DNA from: Propionibacteriales bacterium
Lineage (GTDB): Bacteria; Actinomycetota; Actinomycetes; Propionibacteriales; Nocardioidaceae
DNA length: 64,000 nucleotides
Direction of reading: 5' to 3'
Assembly: GCA_026392465.1 (NCBI GenBank)
Contig: JAPLCA010000038.1
Coordinates: forward strand, 124,001-188,000
The translations under genes were made by a program, and so were the position numbers. The notes below the pieces were generated by a model that was not told the origin of the DNA, searched no databases, and saw only the letters and a list, made by a program, of their open reading frames with translations. Below are positions 52,698-61,559 of the stretch, in pieces (within the stretch, counting starts at the first letter, position 1; every line of letters begins with the position of its first letter).

Positions 52698-53933
52698 GTG
52701 GCTCGCCGCATCCTGCTGATGAACAGCGACCTCGCTGCCAACCGGGGCGACCGGGCGATCGCCGAGGGCATCGTGGCCCTGGTGCGCTCGCGCGACCCCG
52801 AGGCCCGCATCACCGGCATCTCGCAGTACCCCGAGCGCGATGGACGCTGGTACGACATCGACGTCCTTGACATGGACTTCCAGTCGCTGTCGCCGCTCGC
52901 GTGGCTGCGGCTGCTGCGCGAGGCCCGGCGTCACGACGTCGTGCTGTGGGGCGGCGGGGAGATCCTCAAGGACTACACGAACAAGGCCGCCCTCTGGTAC
53001 TGGGTGGTCAAGATGACGCTGCTCTCGCTCGTCAACCGCAAGGTCGTGGGCGCGTTCCAGGGCATCGGCCCCACGCGGTCCGCGTCGAGCCGGCGGCTGA
53101 TCGCCCTCGTCGTCGGCCGCTGCCGCCGCTTCATCGTCCGCGACGACGAGTCGCGCGACAAGCTGCTCGGCTGGGGCGTCGACGCCGACCGGGTGCTCGC
53201 GGCGTCCGACCCGGCCGTGCTGCCGCGGCCCGAGCCGATGTCGGAGGAGCTGCGCGTCTCGCTCGTCGCCACCTACGGTCTCGCCGACGACTTCTTCGAC
53301 GACGTCGTCTGCATCGGCCCGCGCGACTGGTTCCACTACAAGCAGAGCGGCCTGCTGCCGTTCAAGTACCGCCAGGCGCTCCTGCGGCGGCTCGGCCGCG
53401 ACGTCACGGTCGGCGACGAGCGGCACGAGGCCTACCTCGCGTCGCTGCGCAGCACCGTCCGCGAGGTCGCCCAGGCCTCCGGCTCCCGGCTGCTGTTCCT
53501 GCCGATGCACATGGGGGAGGCCGACACCGCGCTCTGCCACGACCTCGCAGCCGCGGTCGGCGACCTGACCCGGACCTGCGTGCTCGACCAGGACGACCTG
53601 GGCCCGGCCGAGCTGCGCTCGGTCATCTCCTCGGCCCGCGCCATGGTCGGCTTCCGCCTGCACTCGAACATCATCGCCATCAGCTCCGGCGTACCGTCGA
53701 TCAACGTGTACTACGTCGACAAGGGCCGGGTCTTCTTCGACCAGGTGGGCATGAGCCGCTACGCGCTCCCGATCGAGGACGCGCTCGAGGACGGCTTCGG
53801 CGCGCGGGTCGGTGGTCTGCTGACCACGCTGCTGGCGGAGTCCGACGAGGTGCGGGCGTCCCTGGAGGAGGCGACCGCGGCCCAGCGTGCGTCGGTCGCC
53901 GCGGCCTACGACGAGGCGCTCCGTGTCCTCTAG
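52698..53933 (+). CDS. Polysaccharide pyruvyl transferase family protein
   Basis: This 411-aa protein matches the CsaB/WcaK family that adds pyruvate ketals from PEP to wall sugars. Landmarks are LLMNSDLAANRGDRAIAEGI, the WGGGEILKDYTNKAAL block, FQGIGPTRSASSRRL and the C-terminal ARAMVGFRLHSNIIAISSGV with the conserved Arg-x-His. Of two in-frame GTG codons I use 52698, 7 bases after GAAGGAG; 52692 would add two residues and overlap the previous stop. Pyruvylation would add negative charge to the exported glycan. Confidence 0.87.
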   Translation: MARRILLMNSDLAANRGDRAIAEGIVALVRSRDPEARITGISQYPERDGRWYDIDVLDMDFQSLSPLAWLRLLREARRHDVVLWGGGEILKDYTNKAALWYWVVKMTLLSLVNRKVVGAFQGIGPTRSASSRRLIALVVGRCRRFIVRDDESRDKLLGWGVDADRVLAASDPAVLPRPEPMSEELRVSLVATYGLADDFFDDVVCIGPRDWFHYKQSGLLPFKYRQALLRRLGRDVTVGDERHEAYLASLRSTVREVAQASGSRLLFLPMHMGEADTALCHDLAAAVGDLTRTCVLDQDDLGPAELRSVISSARAMVGFRLHSNIIAISSGVPSINVYYVDKGRVFFDQVGMSRYALPIEDALEDGFGARVGGLLTTLLAESDEVRASLEEATAAQRASVAAAYDEALRVL

Positions 53934-54894
53934 GGTCCGCCTCGCGCTCGTCACGACGTTCATCGTCCTGGTCGTCGTCTTCTTCGCGCTCTACCTGCAC
54001 GACCTCGACTGGTCGGTGCTGGGCGACCTGACGTTCACGTGGTGGCTCGTCGTGCTCGCCTCGCTCGTCTCGCTCGCGTTCCGGTTCTGGGGCGTGATGA
54101 TCTGGGCCCTCATCCTCCGGGACCTCGGCGCCCCGCGGCTCCCACGGTTCCCGGTGCTGGCCGACATCTACGCGAAGGCGTGGATGGGCCGCTACATCCC
54201 GGGCACGGTCGCGTGGATCGGCGGCAAGATCTACCTGGCCAGCCAGCAGGGCATCGCGAAGAGCCGGCTCGCCGTCTCCTCGCTGCTCGAGGCGGGCATG
54301 CAGATCGTGGCGTCCATGTTCGTCGCCCTGCTGATCCTGGGCCTCGACCCGCGGCTGGACGTCATCTCCACCACGATGAAGGCGTTCATGGTGGGCCTGG
54401 CGCTCGCCATGCTGCTCATCCTCGTGCCGCCGGTCTTCAACCGCGCCACGCGGTTCGCCTTCCGGCTGATCAAGCGCGAGTCGGCGCTCGCGGAGGTCCG
54501 CACGAACGCGACCGCCACGATCCGCTCGTTCGTGCTCTACAGCATCGGCACGGTGCTGGCGGGCAGCAGCTACTTCTTCCTCACCAAGGCGATGTACCCG
54601 CAGATCAACGCGGCCGACGACTTCTGGTTCATCGTCGGCGCGTTCACGCTCGCCGGCGCGCTCGGCATGGCGACCCCGCTGCTGCCCAGCGGCATCGGCG
54701 TGCGCGACGGCGTCCAGCTGGTGCTGCTCACGCTCATCATGCCCGGCGAGTTCGCGCTCGCGATCACCGTGGCGAGCCGGCTGTGGTCGGCCCTGGTCGA
54801 CCTGCTGTTCCTCGGCACGGCCGTCCTCGGCCGCAAGGTCCTCGCCCGGCACGACACCGTGCCCGGCCCGGTCACCCCGCCGCCCGCGGGCTGA
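53923..54894 (+). CDS. UPF0104 / LPG-synthase-TM family flippase-like protein
   Basis: This 323-aa protein has about eight helices and lacks the LPG synthase catalytic domain. AKAWMGRYIPGTVAWIGGKI near 85 and AGALGMATPLLPSGIGVRDG near 245 are the two conserved blocks of the YbhN/UPF0104 family. Members sit in glycan clusters and are thought to help lipid or polyprenyl-glycan movement. The start overlaps the pyruvyl transferase gene by 11 bases. Confidence 0.83.
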   Translation: MSSRVRLALVTTFIVLVVVFFALYLHDLDWSVLGDLTFTWWLVVLASLVSLAFRFWGVMIWALILRDLGAPRLPRFPVLADIYAKAWMGRYIPGTVAWIGGKIYLASQQGIAKSRLAVSSLLEAGMQIVASMFVALLILGLDPRLDVISTTMKAFMVGLALAMLLILVPPVFNRATRFAFRLIKRESALAEVRTNATATIRSFVLYSIGTVLAGSSYFFLTKAMYPQINAADDFWFIVGAFTLAGALGMATPLLPSGIGVRDGVQLVLLTLIMPGEFALAITVASRLWSALVDLLFLGTAVLGRKVLARHDTVPGPVTPPPAG

Positions 54895-54908
54895 CCCGCG
54901 ACACGACG

Positions 54909-54938
54909 CGCCCGCGGCGGCCGGGACCGCTGCGGGCG
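54909..54938. terminator. Terminator between UPF0104 and glfT2
   Basis: CGCCCGCGGCGG and CCGCTGCGGGCG pair with one mismatch around a 6-base loop between convergent genes. Confidence 0.65.
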
Positions 54939-54945
54939 ACCGGGC

Positions 54946-56856
54946 TCAGCCCCGGTCGCGGCTGGTGCCGAAGGTGTCCTTCCAGGCCTCGGCCGACGTG
55001 ACCTCGGGCAGCGCCTCGCGGTACTCGCGCGCCAGCCGGTCCCAGTTCTTGCGCAGCTCGGCGTGCAGGCGACGGCTCTCGCGCCACAGGCGCCGGAACG
55101 TCGTCCGGTCGCGGCGGTACAGCGACTGTCCACGTCCGTCGGCGCTGGAGATCAGGGCCGAGTCGTAGGCCGGCACGCGCCACCACGTGGCGTCGCCCTT
55201 GGCCAGCTCGACCTGGGGACGCTCGACGTTGCCCTGGGGGACCTCGGTGCGCCAGTGCCGCGACGCCGCCTTCGCCGTGAACAGCGCCAGACGGGCTCCG
55301 CGCGGCTCGCGGTCGAACTTCGGCGGGAAGACGCGCTTGCCCTCCCAGGTGTCGGGCAGCTGCTCGGGATCGCTGATGACCTGCGTCTCGACGAAGTCGC
55401 GCGTGGCCGCGCGCAGCTCGGGCATCGTGCCGGCCATGGTCGGGTGCAGGTGGCTCGGACCCTTCAGCAGGTCGCGGATGGCGCGGTGCCGCAGCGTCGC
55501 GGCGTAGTACTGCATCGTCAGCAGGTGCTTGAGGTCGATGCGGCCCGAGTTGCTCAGCAGCTTGCCGCCGCCCGGGTGCGGCGAGTGCAGCAGACCGGTG
55601 AGGAGGCGGTTGCGGGCGTGGTAGTACGCCTGCCAGTCCTGCGAGTCGTCCTTGTCGACCCACGAGACGTGCCACAGGGCGCTGCCCGGCAGGGAGACGG
55701 TGCGGTAGCCGTGCTCGCGGGCGCGCAGGGCGTACTCGGCGTCGTCCCACTTGATGAAGACCGGGAGGGACAGGCCGATCTCGCGGATCACCTGGGTGGG
55801 GATCATGCACATCCACCAGCCGTTGTAGTCCGGGTCGAGCCGCTGGTGCATCCACGGCGTCTGCCGCAGGTTGGCGCGCCGGAAGTCGTGGCGCATCTGC
55901 TCGGGTAGCGCCGAGCGCCACATGAAGTAGTAGGTGTCGACCGTCTCCGACAGCGCGTGCAGGATCGGCTTGTCCAGCAGGTCGAACATGTGGCTGCCGA
56001 CGATGGTGGGGGTGCGGCAGAAGCGCGAGAACTGCACCGAGCGCCGGATGCTCTCCGGCTCCACCTGGACGTCGTCGTCGAGCAGCAGCAGGAAGTCGCT
56101 GCGACCGGCGTCGACGGTCTCCAGCATCGCCCGGGAGAAGCCGCCCGACCCGCCGAGGTTCGGCTGGTCGACGATCTGCAGCTGGTCGCCCAGAGCAGCG
56201 GCGACGTCGGGGAAGCCCGGCTGGTCGGCGACCTTCTGGTCGCCCTGGTCGACGACGTAGACGACGTCGACCTCGCGCAGCACCTCGGGCTGGTCGGCGA
56301 GCGTGCGCAGCGTCGCGACGCAGTAGTCGGGCTTGTTGAAGGTCGTGATGCCCAGCGACGTGTTGCCGGTCCGCACGGGCTCGTCCTCGGTGCTCCAGTC
56401 GCCGCCCTCGATCACCACCGGCTCGTCGCCGGCGACGATGTCGAACCAGTACCAGCCGCCGTCGCCGAAGTTGCGGATCGGCAGGTCGAAGACGCTCTCG
56501 GTCAGACCGCTCAGGTCGTTGGTGGCCACCCGCTGCTGCACGCCCTGCGCGTTCGAGCGGTAGACGATGATGCTGCCCTCGCCCTGGGTGCGCACCGTCA
56601 GGCGGACCGAGCCGACGACGGTCCAGCGCTGCCAGTACGCCGCCGGGAACGCGTTGAAGTAGCTGGCGAAGGACACCCGGCGCGACGTGCGGACCCGGAA
56701 GCGGTCGCGGCCGAGGATGTCGTTCGCGTGCGCGTCGTCGCTCACGCGCAGCGGCCTGCCTCGGACGGCGGTCCAGACCTCGGGGTCGGCGTAGAGCGGC
56801 AGGATGTCGGGATCCCGCTCGAGGGGGAAGAGGACGCGCTGCAGCAGGTGGGGCAT
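54946..56856 (-). CDS. glfT2: Galactofuranosyltransferase GlfT2
   Basis: This 636-aa GT78/GT2-type polymerase is nearly the length of mycobacterial GlfT2 (637). An N-terminal beta-sandwich (about 1-160) precedes the GT-A domain. The metal-binding FLLLLDDDVQVEPESI lies near 260, and the catalytic FIKWDDAEYALRAREHGY near 370. HVSWVDKDDSQDWQAYYHAR holds the conserved His. A C-terminal helical domain follows. It polymerises galactan using UDP-Galf from Glf. In mycolata this builds arabinogalactan; the acceptor here is not known. A TATTAG -10-like box lies near 56923 on the minus strand. Confidence 0.94.
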   Translation of the reverse strand: MPHLLQRVLFPLERDPDILPLYADPEVWTAVRGRPLRVSDDAHANDILGRDRFRVRTSRRVSFASYFNAFPAAYWQRWTVVGSVRLTVRTQGEGSIIVYRSNAQGVQQRVATNDLSGLTESVFDLPIRNFGDGGWYWFDIVAGDEPVVIEGGDWSTEDEPVRTGNTSLGITTFNKPDYCVATLRTLADQPEVLREVDVVYVVDQGDQKVADQPGFPDVAAALGDQLQIVDQPNLGGSGGFSRAMLETVDAGRSDFLLLLDDDVQVEPESIRRSVQFSRFCRTPTIVGSHMFDLLDKPILHALSETVDTYYFMWRSALPEQMRHDFRRANLRQTPWMHQRLDPDYNGWWMCMIPTQVIREIGLSLPVFIKWDDAEYALRAREHGYRTVSLPGSALWHVSWVDKDDSQDWQAYYHARNRLLTGLLHSPHPGGGKLLSNSGRIDLKHLLTMQYYAATLRHRAIRDLLKGPSHLHPTMAGTMPELRAATRDFVETQVISDPEQLPDTWEGKRVFPPKFDREPRGARLALFTAKAASRHWRTEVPQGNVERPQVELAKGDATWWRVPAYDSALISSADGRGQSLYRRDRTTFRRLWRESRRLHAELRKNWDRLAREYREALPEVTSAEAWKDTFGTSRDRG

Positions 56857-56943
56857 AGGTCAGGGGTCTCCGAGATCGACGGTCCGCGGCCGGGCGACGG
56901 GCGGCGGCATGCGCGTCCGAGCCTAATACGCCGACCGCTGCGC

Positions 56944-56949
56944 TACGCT
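56944..56949 (+). promoter_or_regulatory. -10 box for the IspD/TarI-like gene
   Basis: TACGCT ends 7 bases before GTG 56957, without a ribosome binding site. It supports that start and a leaderless transcript. Confidence 0.5.
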
Positions 56950-56956
56950 CACCGGC

Positions 56957-57661
56957 GTGGCAGAGCGTCGGACGTGGGCGATCGTGCTCGCCGGCGGGCT
57001 CGGTCTGAGGGTCGGTGCCGACCGGCCGAAGCAGCTGCTCGACCTCGCCGGACGCAGCGTCCTGCAGCGCAGCGTGGCCGCGCTGCGCGACCACCCCGCG
57101 GTCGACGACGTCGTCCTGGTCGCGCCCGTCGCGTGGCGCGCCGCCGTCGAGGAGCACGTCGGGCCCGGTCTGCGGGTCGTCGACGGGGGACGCGAGCGGC
57201 ACGACAGCACCCGGGCGGGTCTCGCGGCCCTCCGCGACGCCGGGGCCGCCCCCGGCGACCGGGTCCTGGTGCACGACGCGGCCCGGCCGCTCGTGAGCGC
57301 CCGCATCGTCACCGACGTGGTGCGCACGCTCGACGAGCACGACGTCGTCGCCGTGCTCGTCCCGACACCCGACACGATCGTGCAGGTCGACCCGACGACG
57401 GGGCTGCCGACCGCTCCGCTCCCGCGCGCGACGCTGCGTCGCCACCAGACGCCGCAGGGGTTCACCGTGCGGGTGCTGGACGAGGCGCACCGCAGGGCGT
57501 CCGCCGACCCGACCGTGCAGGTCACCGACGACTGCACGCTGGCGATCGCGCTCGTCCCCGACGTGCGCGTCGGCGTCGTCGAGGGGGACCCGGAGAACCT
57601 CAAGATCACCGACGCGACGGACCTCGTCGTCGCCCGCGCGCTGCTGGCCGCGCGCCTCTAG
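56957..57661 (+). CDS. ispD: IspD/TarI-family cytidylyltransferase
   Basis: This 234-aa enzyme has the CTP-binding loop VLAGGLGLRVGADRPKQLL, VVDGGRERHDSTRAGLAAL, RVLVHDAARPLVS, RRHQTPQGFTV and VEGDPENLKITDATDL. These fit 2-C-methyl-D-erythritol 4-phosphate cytidylyltransferase of the isoprenoid (MEP) pathway. The closely related TarI makes CDP-ribitol for teichoic acids. The position inside a glycan cluster, without ispF or carD next to it, leaves that alternative open. It diverges from glfT2 across 100 bases. Confidence 0.8.
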   Translation: MAERRTWAIVLAGGLGLRVGADRPKQLLDLAGRSVLQRSVAALRDHPAVDDVVLVAPVAWRAAVEEHVGPGLRVVDGGRERHDSTRAGLAALRDAGAAPGDRVLVHDAARPLVSARIVTDVVRTLDEHDVVAVLVPTPDTIVQVDPTTGLPTAPLPRATLRRHQTPQGFTVRVLDEAHRRASADPTVQVTDDCTLAIALVPDVRVGVVEGDPENLKITDATDLVVARALLAARL

Positions 57662-57682
57662 CCGGGACCCGCTGCCCGACGG

Positions 57683-58663
57683 TCAGGTCGGCGGAGGCGG
57701 CACCTCAGCCGGGTCCATCGGCCTCCAGGTGCGGTCGCGCCAGATGCGACGCGACGCCCGCGCCCCCCGCACGAGGTCGCCCACGCCGTGCAGCGTGTGC
57801 TGGACGACCACCAGCCGGAAGACCTCCTTGGCGAAGGTCAGCAGCGTGCCGAGGGCGAAGCCGACCCGGTGCAGCTGCCCGTGGTCGGCGAAGTAGCGGC
57901 CCACGTACGCGCGGTTGCGCATGACGTGGAAGCGGAACAGAGGGCTGCCGTCGTTGAGGTGCCGCACGCCCAGGTTCACCTGCTGCTGCTCGCGCTTGCG
58001 CTGCAGGACGAACGCGTCCATGTAGACGACCTCGGTGTGCTGGGCCGCGAGCCACGCGTACGCGGCGTCGTCCCAGGTGATGAAGAACCGGGGGTCCGGC
58101 AGGCCGATCGTGCGCACGACGTCGGCGTGGATCAGCATGCCCTCGAACGTGCCCGAGTTCGTGATCGCGTAGCCCTCGTCGTCGAACGTGCGCCGGAAGC
58201 CGTACGGCAGCGGCACGCCGAGGAACTGGTTGAACTTGGCCTGCCAGTAGAACGGCGAGCCGTCGAAGTCGTAGCGCCGGCCGTGGATCACGCGGAACCG
58301 CTCCATCGCCGGCGCGAACCGTTCCAGCGCCTCGGGCAGGATCTCGACGTCGTCGTCCATGAGCCACACCCACTCCGCGCCCAGCTCGAGCGCCGTGCGC
58401 GTGCCCTCGCAGAACCCCCCGGACCCGCCCGTGTTGGTGTCGAGGCGGCGGTCGACGAGGACGCCCTCGGGGAACCAGCCGGCGGCCTCGGCGACGACGT
58501 CGGGCGTGTCGTCGGTGCTGGCGTTGTCGACGACCACGATGCGCCACGGCGGCACGGTGAGCGCGGTGGCGCTGCGCAGCAGGTCGGCCAGGTACGTCGA
58601 CCTGTTGTAGGTGACGATGACGATGGCCAGCCGGGCGGCAGGCGAGGCGGGGACGTCGGACAT
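57683..58663 (-). CDS. GT2 glycosyltransferase, GlfT1-like
   Basis: This 326-aa GT-A enzyme has AIVIVTYNRSTYLADLLRSA, DTNTGGSGGFCEGTRTALEL, the WLMDDDVEILPEALER metal site near 104 and RFFITWDDAAYAWLAAQH. These are the features of GlfT1 (Rv3782) and of the rhamnosyl/galactofuranosyl transferases that start galactan chains. ATG 58663 opens just before the first strand. Its 3' end nearly meets the IspD-like gene. It diverges from trkH across 61 bases. Confidence 0.85.
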   Translation of the reverse strand: MSDVPASPAARLAIVIVTYNRSTYLADLLRSATALTVPPWRIVVVDNASTDDTPDVVAEAAGWFPEGVLVDRRLDTNTGGSGGFCEGTRTALELGAEWVWLMDDDVEILPEALERFAPAMERFRVIHGRRYDFDGSPFYWQAKFNQFLGVPLPYGFRRTFDDEGYAITNSGTFEGMLIHADVVRTIGLPDPRFFITWDDAAYAWLAAQHTEVVYMDAFVLQRKREQQQVNLGVRHLNDGSPLFRFHVMRNRAYVGRYFADHGQLHRVGFALGTLLTFAKEVFRLVVVQHTLHGVGDLVRGARASRRIWRDRTWRPMDPAEVPPPPT

Positions 58664-58712
58664 CCGCGTCAGACTATCGGCCGATCCGGGCCAGGTGGCC
58701 GGGTGGGGCAGG

Positions 58713-58718
58713 TACCGT
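58713..58718 (+). promoter_or_regulatory. -10 box for leaderless trkH
   Basis: TACCGT ends 6 bases before GTG 58725, with no Shine-Dalgarno-like sequence. It fixes the start over an upstream in-frame ATG that would overlap the divergent GT2 gene. Confidence 0.5.
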
Positions 58719-58724
58719 CGTCCC

Positions 58725-60071
58725 GTGCCCCGACCGAGGATCCCGGCTGCCATCGCGCACCCCGTGCGTCTGCTGCCCCTCACGTTCTTCGCCCTGGTCG
58801 TGCTCGGCACCTTCCTGCTGCTCCTGCCCGTCGCGCGCAGCGCCGAGGGTCGGGCCGACGTCGTGGACGCCTTCTTCACGTCCGCGTCGGCGGTGACGGT
58901 CACCGGGCTGGCCAGCGTCGACACCTCGACCTACTGGAGCCCGACCGGCCAGGCGATCATCCTCGTCCTCGTCGAGATCGGCGGCCTCGGCATCGTCGCG
59001 CTCGCCACGGTGCTGGGGCTGTTCATCGGTGGCCGCCTCGGCCTGCGGACGCGGCTCGTCGCCCAGGCCGACATGCACGTCGTCAACATCGGCGAGGTAC
59101 GGCCCCTGTTCCGTCGCGTGGCCGTGACGATGTTCGGGTTCCAGGCCGTCATCGCGGCCATCCTCACGACGCGGTACCGGCTCGCCTACTTCGACGACCT
59201 CCCGACCGCGCTCTGGCACGGCGTGTTTGACTCGGTGATGGCCTTCAACAACGCCGGGTTCTCGCTCAACAGCGACAGCCTGGTCGGCTACGCCGGCGAC
59301 GGCCTCATCATCATCCCCATCTGCGTCGCGGTGTTCATCGGCGCGATGGGCTTCCCGGTGCTGGCCGAGCTGTTCAAGGAGTGGCGCACGCCCGACCGCT
59401 GGACGATCCACACCCGGCTGACGGTGTGGGGCTCCCTGGGGCTGCTCGTCTTCGGTGCGCTCACCTTCCTGGCGCTGGAGTGGGCGAACCCCGACACCCT
59501 CGGGCCGATGTCGGTGCACGACAAGCTCGTGACCGGCGTCGAGGGCGGCATCATGCCGCGGTCCGGCGGTCTCAACAGCTTCGACTGGGGCGCGGTGTCG
59601 GGGGAGACCCTCGCCATCGGCACCATCCTCATGTTCATCGGTGGCGGCAGCGCCAGCACCGCAGGCGGCATCAAGGTGACCACGTTCCTGCTGCTCGCGT
59701 TCGTCATCCTCGCGGAGCTGCGCGGCGACCCCGAGGTCACGGTCGGCAACCGGTCGGTCGGCCCCGCCGTGGTGCGCACGGCGCTCAGCATCGCGCTGCT
59801 CTCGGTGATGCTCGTGACGTCGATGACGCTGCTCATCATGATCCTGACCGACTTCCCGTTCGACGAGGTGCTGTTCGAGACGACGTCGGCGTTCGCCACG
59901 GTCGGGCTGAGCACCGGACTGACCCCGCAGCTCCCCGACAGCGCCAAGCTGGTGCTCGCCGTCTTGATGTTCATCGGCCGAGTGGGCACGATTGCGGCGG
60001 CGTCGGCGTTCGTCCTGAGACGGCGTGCACCGCGCTACCACCTTCCCGAGGAGCAACCGATCATTGGCTAA
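58725..60071 (+). CDS. trkH: TrkH/KtrB-type potassium channel subunit
   Basis: This 448-aa membrane protein has four M1-P-M2 repeats. The four selectivity loops are visible: SAVTVTGLASVD, AFNNAGFSLNSD, GGIMPRSGGLNSFD and ETTSAFATVGLSTGL, each with the key Gly. The intramembrane gate loop is GGGSASTAGGIKVTTF. It passes K+ (often Na+-coupled in KtrB) under control of the RCK protein encoded next. Its stop lies within the first codons of that gene. Confidence 0.94.
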   Translation: MPRPRIPAAIAHPVRLLPLTFFALVVLGTFLLLLPVARSAEGRADVVDAFFTSASAVTVTGLASVDTSTYWSPTGQAIILVLVEIGGLGIVALATVLGLFIGGRLGLRTRLVAQADMHVVNIGEVRPLFRRVAVTMFGFQAVIAAILTTRYRLAYFDDLPTALWHGVFDSVMAFNNAGFSLNSDSLVGYAGDGLIIIPICVAVFIGAMGFPVLAELFKEWRTPDRWTIHTRLTVWGSLGLLVFGALTFLALEWANPDTLGPMSVHDKLVTGVEGGIMPRSGGLNSFDWGAVSGETLAIGTILMFIGGGSASTAGGIKVTTFLLLAFVILAELRGDPEVTVGNRSVGPAVVRTALSIALLSVMLVTSMTLLIMILTDFPFDEVLFETTSAFATVGLSTGLTPQLPDSAKLVLAVLMFIGRVGTIAAASAFVLRRRAPRYHLPEEQPIIG

Positions 60072-60738
60072 GAAGAAGGACACCGCACCCAACGCGCCCG
60101 TCATCGTCCTCGGGCTGGGCCGCTTCGGCACCGCCGTGGCGCGCTCCCTCGTGCACCTGGGGCACGACGTCCTGGCCGTCGACGAGCGCCCGGAGATCGT
60201 GCAGCGCTACGCCAGCGACTTCACGCACGTCGTCGCCGCCGACACGACCGACACGGAGGCGCTGCGCCAGATCGGCGCCGAGCAGTTCGAGGTGGCCGTC
60301 GTCGGGATCGGCACCGACATCGAGGCGAGCGTGCTGACGGTCCTCGGCCTGCTCGACCTCGGCGTCAAGGAGGTGTGGGCCAAGGCGATCAGCGGCAAGC
60401 ACGCCGCCATCCTCGAGCGCGTCGGCGCCACCCACGTCATCCGACCCGAGTCGCAGATGGGCAAGCGCGTCGCCCACCTCGTCACCGGCACCATGACCGA
60501 CTTCATCGAGTTCGACGACGGCTTCGCCATCGCCCGCACCCGCGCACCCGAGTGCACCGTCGACCGCACCCTCACCGACTCCGACGTGCGCCGCAAGTAC
60601 GGCGTCACCATCGTCGGCGTGAAGACCCGCGGCCAGGACTTCACCTACGCCCAGGCCGACACCTTCGTCACCACCGGCGACGAGCTGATCGTCTCCGGCC
60701 CCACCTCCAAGGTCGAGGAGTACTGCGCGCTGGGGTGA
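60064..60738 (+). CDS. trkA: TrkA/KtrA-type RCK regulatory subunit
   Basis: This 224-aa cytosolic protein gates the TrkH channel by nucleotide binding. The RCK-N Rossmann motif VIVLGLGRFGTAVARSLVHL opens the protein; VDRTLTDSDVRRKYGVTIVG begins the RCK-C domain near 165. I use TTG 60064 (Leu-Ala-Lys-Lys-Lys), which is 10 bases after GAGGAG and overlaps the trkH stop by eight bases, for coupled translation. An ATG at 60025 would need an overlap of 47 bases. Confidence 0.9.
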   Translation: MAKKKDTAPNAPVIVLGLGRFGTAVARSLVHLGHDVLAVDERPEIVQRYASDFTHVVAADTTDTEALRQIGAEQFEVAVVGIGTDIEASVLTVLGLLDLGVKEVWAKAISGKHAAILERVGATHVIRPESQMGKRVAHLVTGTMTDFIEFDDGFAIARTRAPECTVDRTLTDSDVRRKYGVTIVGVKTRGQDFTYAQADTFVTTGDELIVSGPTSKVEEYCALG

Positions 60739-60762
60739 GGGGCTGCTGCTCCGTCGTCCTGC

Positions 60763-61473
60763 GGCTGCGCTGGCGTGGCTTGTCTCTCGGGTAGGGCTGC
60801 GCTGGCGCGGCTTCTCGTTCGGGTGGGGCTGCGCTGGCGCCGCTTCTCGTCGACCTGCGCTCCGAAAGGGCCTCGACCGGGCGGCTGGCGGGCCGGTGGG
60901 CTGGGTTCTCGGGCTGTGGCCCGCACTGGACCCAAGATTCTGCATGTGTGCGTGGCTGGCCCAAGATTCTGCGTTTGCGCGTGCCGGCGGTGGATCTGCC
61001 ACCTTCTGAGCGCTGTTCAGGTGGCAGATCCACCGCTGAGCGGGCGAGGGGTGTGAAGATTCTTCTTTCTCGTGGAACGGTCCACGAGAAAGAAGAATCC
61101 TTCGTCTCCCCAACGCAAAGGGCATCCAAGATTCTGCATTCGCGCGAGTGAGGTCGAACGCTTCTGCGTTTGCTACGGGATCCCGTAGCAAACGCAGCAT
61201 CCTTGGAGTCCCAGCGCACGAACGCAGATTCTTGCGTCCCACGCGGGCCACAGCCCGGGACCCGAAGCCGGCTCCCGCCCAGCCGCCCGGTCGAGGCCCT
61301 TTCGGAGGCCGACCGCGCGTCAAGCCGCGCCAGCGCAGCCTCACCCGACCATGAGACCGCGCCAGCGCACCCCCACCCGAGAGCAAAGTCACACCAGCGC
61401 ACCCCCACCCGAAAGAGAAGCCACTCCACCGCACCCCCACCCGAGCAGTAAGACCCACCCCCACCCGACCCGG
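60763..61473. repeat. Large nested palindromic repeat, copy 2
   Basis: This is a complete copy of the element at 1-541. Order: three 32-bp tandem units (60763, 60795, 60827; GGCTGCGCTGGCG...); a GC-rich arm (about 60861-60922) complementary to 61249-61305; AAGATTCTGC motifs; a 16-bp inverted repeat (60989-61004/61019-61034) absent from copy 1; a 22/23-bp hairpin (61055-61076/61081-61103); a perfect 34-bp palindrome (61164-61197); and four and a half 32-bp units in reverse orientation (61322-61473). The whole is one imperfect palindrome of about 700 bp. No gene is seen in 60739-61559. Confidence 0.87.
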
Positions 61474-61559
61474 CGCGCGAGGACGGCGGGGGAGGCGTAC
61501 GGTGCGGGAGGACCATCCGGTTGTCCACGGGAACCATCTGGGGGAAGAGGATGCAGGCC

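Noticed and set aside
61322..61473. CRISPR array suggested by regular 32-bp units
   Set aside because: Units are directly abutting without spacers, are degenerate, and recur inverted on the other side of a palindrome; no cas genes are nearby.
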